64,000 nt of DNA from Asticcacaulis sp. AC466 (lineage in GTDB: Bacteria; Pseudomonadota; Alphaproteobacteria; Caulobacterales; Caulobacteraceae), in contig NZ_AWGE01000008.1 in NCBI RefSeq assembly GCF_000495815.1, forward strand, positions 1-64,000, read 5' to 3'. How positions within the stretch are numbered: position 1 is the first letter of the stretch; every line of letters begins with the position of its first letter. The position numbers and the translations under genes are program-made. Shown piece after piece: positions 58,455 to 64,000 of the stretch. A model generated the notes under the pieces. It saw only the letters and a list, made by a program, of their open reading frames with translations. It made no database searches and was not told where the DNA came from.

Positions 58455-60568
58455 GACGGTTTCCTTATCTTTTCGGCGACTGGCGATCCATCCGGCTTGG
58501 GCAGGTCGGCGGGCTTGGGCCTGGGCTTCACGTCGCCGAATTCGACCGGCCCGGCCTCTGGCATGATGCCGGCATTGGCCATGACCTGACGCGCGCCGTC
58601 CGGCCATTTGCCATCGGTGACCAGATGATCGTCGACGATCAGGTCTTCCTGATAGGCCGACCAGATGCCGCCGGTCGTGGTGGTGTTATGCCAGTTGCCG
58701 CGCGCGGTGTTGTTGGTCGAGGTGCGCAGGGGCAGGGCGGAGCGTGCCGTATTGATATTCAGCCACTGGCTGGCGTCCTCGATAACATTGTTGCGCGCCA
58801 GTATGCCGCGCGATCCTTCGTCGAAATACAAGGCGATGCGGTCGCCGATATCGAAGACATGGTTTTCGGCGAATACGCAGTCGGGGCAGGCGCCCAGATT
58901 GTAGATCGCGCCGCCGTCCTTGAACAATTGCTTGACCTTATAGACACGGTTGAAGCCGACGAAGACGTCCTTGTGCGTTGTCGGCGTATCGTAGACGGGA
59001 TTGCCGCCGCCGCCGGCCGCCACCGTGCCGTAACCGCGCTGACGCGTGCGGTAGTTGGGGTTGCCACCGGCATCGACATAGCCCCAGCCATAGCCGACAT
59101 CTATGGCGTCATAGGGGGCGTCGCTGATGTCGTTATGCAGGATGACCACGTTCCAGACATAGGTGCTGAGGATGGCCGAATTGTCCTTGTAATCCTGGCT
59201 GATGTTCTGGATCAGGTTGTTTTCGACAATGAGCTGGCGGTTGGTCAGTTTCGGATCGGACGGGTGGTGCGCGTCAGGCAGCACGCCGCCGGAGGAAATG
59301 GCCCCGCCGGCCAGGTCGGTGAAAACATTGCGCGACACGACGATGTCGGCGGTGGCCAGTCCTTGGCCCGACAGGTTGGCATTGGCGTCGTTGCCGATGC
59401 CGAGCGCATACTGACCCAGGTGAGCGAAGACATTACTGTCCAGCACGATGTGTTCGGCAGCAGCGAATTGCACGGCGGCCGGTGTCTGGTGCCAGGTATT
59501 GCGCACGGTTTCGAATTCCGGGCAACCGGTCTTGCATACGGTCAACACGTCCTTCGGAAAGGCCGCTGCCTTGCCAGTCAGGAAGGAGCCGCTTTGCTGG
59601 CTGGCGAATCCTTCGGGCGAAGATGGGCCCATCCATGACGTATAGGAAAATTGCAGGCCCGACAGGGTCAGGTCGGACAGGGGCGCCTCAGGGGTGCCGG
59701 CGGCGCTGATCAGGACTTCGAGCCGCGGCAGGACGACCCGCGCCGTTTTCATGTCGGCGTCCTGGGCCGGCCGGTAATAGAGCATTCCGGCGGCGGGATC
59801 GATGTACCACTGGTTGGGCTTGGTCAGGAAGGCCAGGCTGTTTTGCAGAAGCAGGTGCGACCACTCCGGATGGAAGGGGTAGGGGATGCTGTCATAGCCC
59901 CAGATATTGTTCGACCAGGCCGGCTGTTGCATGATGAGGGTATTGCCGGTGATCGTTTCGACCGGCGAAAAGCGGGCGGTGAAGAAGCCCTGGCTTTCGA
60001 CTTCGATGCGGCGCTGGTCTGGCAGCTTGGCCAGCCAGGCCAGGGATGAGTCCTTGAGCGTCATGCCGGTTTCGGTGAAGGTCACGGCGTCGCGGGAAAT
60101 CTCCATCTGGGCGCGCTGCGCCAGGCGGTCATTGACCCACAGCTGGCGCGTATCCGTGCCCTTGGGCACGTCGGCGACATAGATATGCCGCGCCGCGTCG
60201 AACAGTTTCCAGCCCTTGACCTCGACCCCGCCGGACAGGACAGGGCGAGCATTTGGCGCGTTTTTCCAGGTGACCTTGAACCCCTTCTGTCCGCCGTCGA
60301 CGCGTGTGAAGACCAGGGGCGCGGTCAAGGCATAGGTGCCATTGGCCAGAACGACCGTCACGTCTCCCGCCGTATTGGCCAGCCGCACGGCGGCCTGGGC
60401 CCGCGTCAGGGAGCGGAAGGGTTTGGCGGCCGTGCCGTCATTGGCGTCGTCTCCCTTGGGCGAGACATGGATTTCGCGGGAGGGGTGTTCCCATTTGGTC
60501 TGGGCATGGACGGGCAGGGCCAGACCGGCGCCGAGCAGCGCCAGATAGAGGCGGGGATTGATGGGCAT
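58451..60568 (-). CDS. Exported right-handed beta-helix protein, GH141-like (paralogue of 44020-46047)
   Basis: The 705-residue product has signal MPINPRLYLALLGAGLALPV then HAQ, and HVSPKGDDANDGTAAKPFRS, followed by the same insert-plus-beta-helix pattern as its paralogue: LSGGVEVKGWKLFDAARHIY, TRQLWVNDRLAQRAQ, LDSNVFAHLGQYALGIGND, YDAIDVGYGWGYVDAGG, FKDGGAIYNLGACPDC, IALYFDEGSRGILARNNVIE. Conserved Asp residues recur in both copies. Family GH141 (alpha-L-fucosidase or xylanase) is the best fit by eye. GAGGAG lies 9 nt before the ATG. It is second in the operon, 16 bp after GH78, and overlaps the GH28 gene. Confidence 0.68.
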   Translation of the reverse strand: MPINPRLYLALLGAGLALPVHAQTKWEHPSREIHVSPKGDDANDGTAAKPFRSLTRAQAAVRLANTAGDVTVVLANGTYALTAPLVFTRVDGGQKGFKVTWKNAPNARPVLSGGVEVKGWKLFDAARHIYVADVPKGTDTRQLWVNDRLAQRAQMEISRDAVTFTETGMTLKDSSLAWLAKLPDQRRIEVESQGFFTARFSPVETITGNTLIMQQPAWSNNIWGYDSIPYPFHPEWSHLLLQNSLAFLTKPNQWYIDPAAGMLYYRPAQDADMKTARVVLPRLEVLISAAGTPEAPLSDLTLSGLQFSYTSWMGPSSPEGFASQQSGSFLTGKAAAFPKDVLTVCKTGCPEFETVRNTWHQTPAAVQFAAAEHIVLDSNVFAHLGQYALGIGNDANANLSGQGLATADIVVSRNVFTDLAGGAISSGGVLPDAHHPSDPKLTNRQLIVENNLIQNISQDYKDNSAILSTYVWNVVILHNDISDAPYDAIDVGYGWGYVDAGGNPNYRTRQRGYGTVAAGGGGNPVYDTPTTHKDVFVGFNRVYKVKQLFKDGGAIYNLGACPDCVFAENHVFDIGDRIALYFDEGSRGILARNNVIEDASQWLNINTARSALPLRTSTNNTARGNWHNTTTTGGIWSAYQEDLIVDDHLVTDGKWPDGARQVMANAGIMPEAGPVEFGDVKPRPKPADLPKPDGSPVAEKIRKPS

Positions 60569-60584
60569 TTTTTATGTCTCCTCT

Positions 60585-63500
60585 TTATCGGCGGAACACG
60601 TATCGGCCGGACCCGACCTCGAAACGCACCTGTCCGGCGGCGCGGGTCACACCGCGAATATCGGCATGGCGGTCAACGGGCGTATTCCCTTCGCGCCATG
60701 GTCCGTCCGGCAATATCACCTCGGCCACCGCATTGGGGGGGACGGTGAGGTCATAGCGGGTCAGGCCGCCGGCGTTGCCTTCGCATTTGCCGGCGAACAG
60801 ACCGAGGCAAGAGTCGTAGGTGGCACCGACCGAGCCGGCTTTCGGCAGGTAGACAGGCTCAGCACGCAACCGGCGGAAGCCGGGCGCGGCGGGCGATAGT
60901 CCAGCCAGACGGCGATACATGAAACCGCACACGGCACCGTAGGCATAGTGGTTGTAGCTGTTCATCGCCAGGTCACCCGTATCGCCGTCCCACCGTTCCC
61001 ACATGGTGGTGGCGCCCTTGAGTGGCATATAGCCCCAGGACGGCTTTTCTGTCTGTAGCAGCAGGCCCGATACGGCGTCGAAATGGCCGGTATCGGCCAG
61101 CACGTCGAGCAGGTAGGGTGTACCCAGGAAGCCGGTCGATAGCTTCATGCCGCGGCGGCGGATATCGTCGGCCAGGACCTGGGCCGCACCGGCGATACGG
61201 TCGGCGGGCACCAGTTTGAAATAGAGGCTGAGGACCTGGCTGGTCTGGCTGCCATTGCCGCATTTGCCCCGTGCGTCGATGAATTCGCGGGCGAAGGCCT
61301 GGCCGATATGGCCGCGCAGGTCGCGGTATTGACCGGCCAGGTCGTCACGGCCGATGGCGTGGGCCATGTCGGTCATCAGGTCGGCGCAATAGGCCCAGTA
61401 GGCGGTGGCGCACAGGATGCGTGGTGTGGTCTCGTCGTCCGGCTTCACCGCATCGACGGACAGCCAGTCACCGAGATCGAGGCCGCGATCCTTGCGCCAG
61501 ACATGGTCCGGATTACGGGTCAAAAGATAGGTCATCCACGCCGTCATGGCGTCCCAGTTTTCAGCGATGACCGCCGTGTCGCCGTAGCGTTTCCACAGAG
61601 TCCACGGCAGGATGACGCCGGCCTCGGACCAGCCCGCCGTCGTGACTTTGGGGAAGGATTCTGGCTGGGGCACGACAATGGGATAGGCGCCTTCTGGCGT
61701 CTGGGCGGCGCGGGCTTCGATCAGGAAGCGGCGGATGAAGGGATCGACCTCCATGTTGAAGGCGGCAGCGTCCAGAAAGACCTGGATATCGCCCATCCAG
61801 CCCATGCGCTCGTCGCGCTGGGGGCAGTCGGTCGGCACGGCGAAGAAATTCGAGCGCTGGCTCCACACGGCGTTGTTCCAGAACTGCTGGACCAGCGCGG
61901 AGTCGAAGGTCATGCGGCCGGTGTCGCGGCACGCCGACGACACGACGATGCCTTCGATATCGGCGGCCTTCGGGGTTCCGGGATAGTTTTCAACCTGGAC
62001 ATAGCGGAAGCCGTGATAGGTGAAGTGCGGTTCATAGGTTTCGCCCCCGGCGTCACCGCGCAGGGTATAGTGGTCCTGGCATTTGGCCATACGCAGATTG
62101 GCCTGATCGACCTCGCCATCGGCCTTGAGATATTCGGCGAATTTCAGGGTGACGGTCTGTCCGGCCTGGCCCCGCACCCTCAGGCGCGCCCAGCCGGCGA
62201 AATTCTGCCCGAAGTCGAAGACGTACACGCCGGGTTTCGGCTGTGTGATCCGCGCCGCGCGGCGTGTGCCGATCGGGACGAGGTGAGGACTGGTTTGCGC
62301 CAGGATGCGGGTATCGGGCGCATCGCCCAGGCGGACGCGGGGCCAGCGTGTCGCGCCGAAGCCGGGCAGGTCCCATCCCGGTGTTTGCTGGCGGGCGTCG
62401 AAGACTTCGCCATTATAGATTTCCGAACTGACGATGGCGGACTGGCCGATGCGCCAGGTGTCGTCCGTCACGATCCATTCCGAACTGCCGTCAGCATAGT
62501 CGAGGCGCAATTGCGCCAGCAGGCGGCGCGGCGCGGGACCGAAGCCGTAGCGTTCCAGCCGCCAACCAAAGGCGCTGGCATACCAGCCGTCACCGACCAA
62601 GACGCCGAAGGCGTTTTCGCCGCTGCGGATCAGCCGCGTGACGTCATAGGTCTGATAGAAGATATGATCGCGCGCCACGCTGATTTCCGGAGCGAGCCGG
62701 GCGGGCGACACAGGCTGGCCGTTCAGGCGTGCCTCATAGGCGCCAAGCGCCGTGGCATAGAGGCGGGCATTGACCACCCGTCCCTTCGGCGTGAAGGCGG
62801 TGCGCAATTGCATGGCGGGTTCGGCCGGGCGCGGATCGTTTTGCGCGTCCGAACCCGATTTTTGCGCGTTGGTCCAGTCGGTGGCATCGAAAGTCGCCGC
62901 CGTCCAGCCTTCCGGCGGCAGGGGCCGGACCTTCCAGTGGTTGTCGCTGACCAAGCGCTTGATCGTGCCGTCGGACAGGCGCAGCCGGATCAGGGCCGCG
63001 AACGCCCCGCCATCGACCGGAAAGAAGCCGGTGGTTTCAGCTTGGACCATAACGCAGACGCTATTGCGGCCGGGTTTGAGGCGGGCGGGGACGGGGACCA
63101 GCGTGCCCCAGTTGGGCACGGGCTGATCGGGAACGGGCAGGGTTTCACCATTGGCCCATACCCCCCGTATCCAGTCCTTGCCGGAAATCAGAACGTCAGC
63201 CGATACCAGAGATGTCGGCACGTCGAAATCGAGACGAAAGGCATGCAGGCGGTCATCGAGCGCGGTTTGCGACCAGATCCATTGCAAGGCGGCGGCGCGG
63301 TCGCCTTCGGCCAGTCCGTCTTCGGCGACGATCCATCGGGCCTTCCAGTCGTCAGGGGTGAGCAGGCCGGTCTCGAACCAGGTCGCGGCCGACCGGGCGA
63401 CCCGGCCGCGATTGTCCGTCACCTCGACCGACCACCAGACGCGCTGCATGGCGGCAAGTGCCTTGCCCGCATAGGGGATATCGAAACAGGCCTCGCTGGC

Positions 63501-63791
63501 GATCACGCCTGAATCCCAAAGGTCGGCCCGGGTCGTATCCGGGGTGGAGGCGGCGCGCAGGCGGTAATGGGTTTGCATCAGGCCGCGATCCGCCCCGCTC
63601 AGGCGCCAGGACAGGCGCGGGGCCCGTTCCTGGGTGCCCAGTAATTCCACTGTCTGCTCGGCCCTCAGATCCGTCACGGCGAATCGTGCGGTCGGCGTCC
63701 TGGCCAATGCGGTATTGGCGGGAACGGCTGCGGCCACGCTTGTGGCGGCGAGGAAATGCCGCCGGTTCAGCCGGGGTCCGATAGGGGGCAT
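60585..63791 (-). CDS. GH78 alpha-L-rhamnosidase, exported
   Basis: The 1068-residue enzyme has a Tat-type signal (LNRRHFLAATSVAAAVPANT), N-terminal Ig-like domain (LRAEQTVELLGTQERAPRLS), beta-sandwich domains with carbohydrate-binding features (FPVDGGAFAALIRLRLSDGT, DFGQNFAGWARLRVRGQAGQ), an (alpha/alpha)6 barrel and a C-terminal beta-domain. The general acid Glu is in DCPQRDERMGWMGDIQ, and the base Glu is likely in TTMWERWDGD. Length and order are typical of GH78, which releases terminal L-rhamnose. First gene of the GH78-GH141-like-GH28 operon, preceded by operator F and a TATAAT box. The L-rhamnose freed could use the same RhaM-lactonase-dehydratase-SDR-FAH route. Confidence 0.92.
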   Translation of the reverse strand: MPPIGPRLNRRHFLAATSVAAAVPANTALARTPTARFAVTDLRAEQTVELLGTQERAPRLSWRLSGADRGLMQTHYRLRAASTPDTTRADLWDSGVIASEACFDIPYAGKALAAMQRVWWSVEVTDNRGRVARSAATWFETGLLTPDDWKARWIVAEDGLAEGDRAAALQWIWSQTALDDRLHAFRLDFDVPTSLVSADVLISGKDWIRGVWANGETLPVPDQPVPNWGTLVPVPARLKPGRNSVCVMVQAETTGFFPVDGGAFAALIRLRLSDGTIKRLVSDNHWKVRPLPPEGWTAATFDATDWTNAQKSGSDAQNDPRPAEPAMQLRTAFTPKGRVVNARLYATALGAYEARLNGQPVSPARLAPEISVARDHIFYQTYDVTRLIRSGENAFGVLVGDGWYASAFGWRLERYGFGPAPRRLLAQLRLDYADGSSEWIVTDDTWRIGQSAIVSSEIYNGEVFDARQQTPGWDLPGFGATRWPRVRLGDAPDTRILAQTSPHLVPIGTRRAARITQPKPGVYVFDFGQNFAGWARLRVRGQAGQTVTLKFAEYLKADGEVDQANLRMAKCQDHYTLRGDAGGETYEPHFTYHGFRYVQVENYPGTPKAADIEGIVVSSACRDTGRMTFDSALVQQFWNNAVWSQRSNFFAVPTDCPQRDERMGWMGDIQVFLDAAAFNMEVDPFIRRFLIEARAAQTPEGAYPIVVPQPESFPKVTTAGWSEAGVILPWTLWKRYGDTAVIAENWDAMTAWMTYLLTRNPDHVWRKDRGLDLGDWLSVDAVKPDDETTPRILCATAYWAYCADLMTDMAHAIGRDDLAGQYRDLRGHIGQAFAREFIDARGKCGNGSQTSQVLSLYFKLVPADRIAGAAQVLADDIRRRGMKLSTGFLGTPYLLDVLADTGHFDAVSGLLLQTEKPSWGYMPLKGATTMWERWDGDTGDLAMNSYNHYAYGAVCGFMYRRLAGLSPAAPGFRRLRAEPVYLPKAGSVGATYDSCLGLFAGKCEGNAGGLTRYDLTVPPNAVAEVILPDGPWREGNTPVDRHADIRGVTRAAGQVRFEVGSGRYVFRR

Positions 63792-64000
63792 GGGCGTTGT
63801 CCTGTATCCTGTGCGGCCCGATGGGAACTGCAGGCTCTAAAAATATAATACGTCATACCTATTATAGGGAGCCGATCAAATCAACCGCCGAATTGTGAGC
63901 TCTCATGCCCAAACGTGTACGCCAGGTTCAGGCAGAGATTGCGGCGCGGTAAAATTCCCCCATTGGCAGAATATCAATGTTATATTATCTTAGGTTGCCG
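63792..64000 (-). promoter_or_regulatory. Promoter region with operator site F of the GH78 operon
   Basis: On the minus strand a perfect TATAAT (63866-63861) is followed after 2 bp by the operator GTATGACGTATTAT (63858-63845; + strand ATAATACGTCATAC, 11 of 14 to site A). No clear -35. The rest to 64000 shows no gene. Confidence 0.62.

Noticed and set aside
61308-63512. 734-codon open frame on the plus strand
   Set aside because: Antisense to the GH78 gene, whose catalytic motifs and signal peptide are clear. The plus-strand product has no domain I recognise.

Overview
The window looks like a GC-rich alphaproteobacterial chromosome, most likely Caulobacterales (an Asticcacaulis-like genome is my best guess). 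The reasons are the large TonB-dependent receptors without SusD partners, FecI/FecR control, the family mix, and Shine-Dalgarno-led genes packed on both strands. No rRNA, tRNA or CRISPR array was seen. All function calls are read from motifs by eye.

Layout. (1) 1-4729 is the right part of an AT-richer Tn7/Tn5053-type transposon: the end of tniA, then tniB, tniQ, an orphan ParS/MbcA-like antitoxin and a putative transposon end with two 23-bp repeats. (2) 5.1-12.6 kb holds an outer-membrane barrel, a CE2-type esterase, two PadR-controlled units (a HAAS-like membrane protein; a serine hydrolase with C-terminal TPR) and a GGDEF-EAL protein. (3) 12.7-24.0 kb looks like an organophosphate (possibly phytate) scavenging locus: ECF sigma/FecR, two paralogous TonB receptors, a histidine acid phosphatase, an alkaline phosphatase and an exported HD-domain protein. 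(4) 24.1-30.4 kb carries a class II glutamine amidotransferase, a betaine-type ABC importer with the binding protein fused to the permease, a fused EgtB-EgtD ergothioneine enzyme and a DUF427 protein.

(5) 30.6-63.8 kb is one coherent carbohydrate locus. It encodes exported glycosidases (GH2, DUF5060/DUF4038 apiosidase-like, two GH141-like beta-helix proteins, GH28-like, GH78), a TonB receptor, an MFS carrier, a RhaM-type mutarotase and a complete non-phosphorylating L-fucose-type pathway: aldose dehydrogenase, lactonase, enolase-superfamily dehydratase, SDR and FAH-family hydrolase. The dehydrogenase resembles plant L-galactose dehydrogenase. An eight-gene operon ends in an LldD-type FMN enzyme, a hydroxypyruvate-reductase-like enzyme and glycerate kinase. 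Those three would convert L-glycerate, the expected C3 product from L-galactose, to 3-phosphoglycerate. The mix of families suggests rhamnogalacturonan-II side chains or a related pectin.

A shared 14-bp palindrome, about ATMATACRTATKAT, lies upstream of the main transcription units of region 5. In several it begins 1-5 bp downstream of a predicted -10 box. The GntR/FadR-type regulator at 56.1 kb is the first candidate to bind it; a LacI-type regulator at 34.7 kb is the second. The middle of the eight-gene operon (DUF4432, SDR, class III CoA-transferase, a solute-binding-protein fold without a signal peptide, enoyl-CoA hydratase) has no assigned role and is the least explained part of the window.
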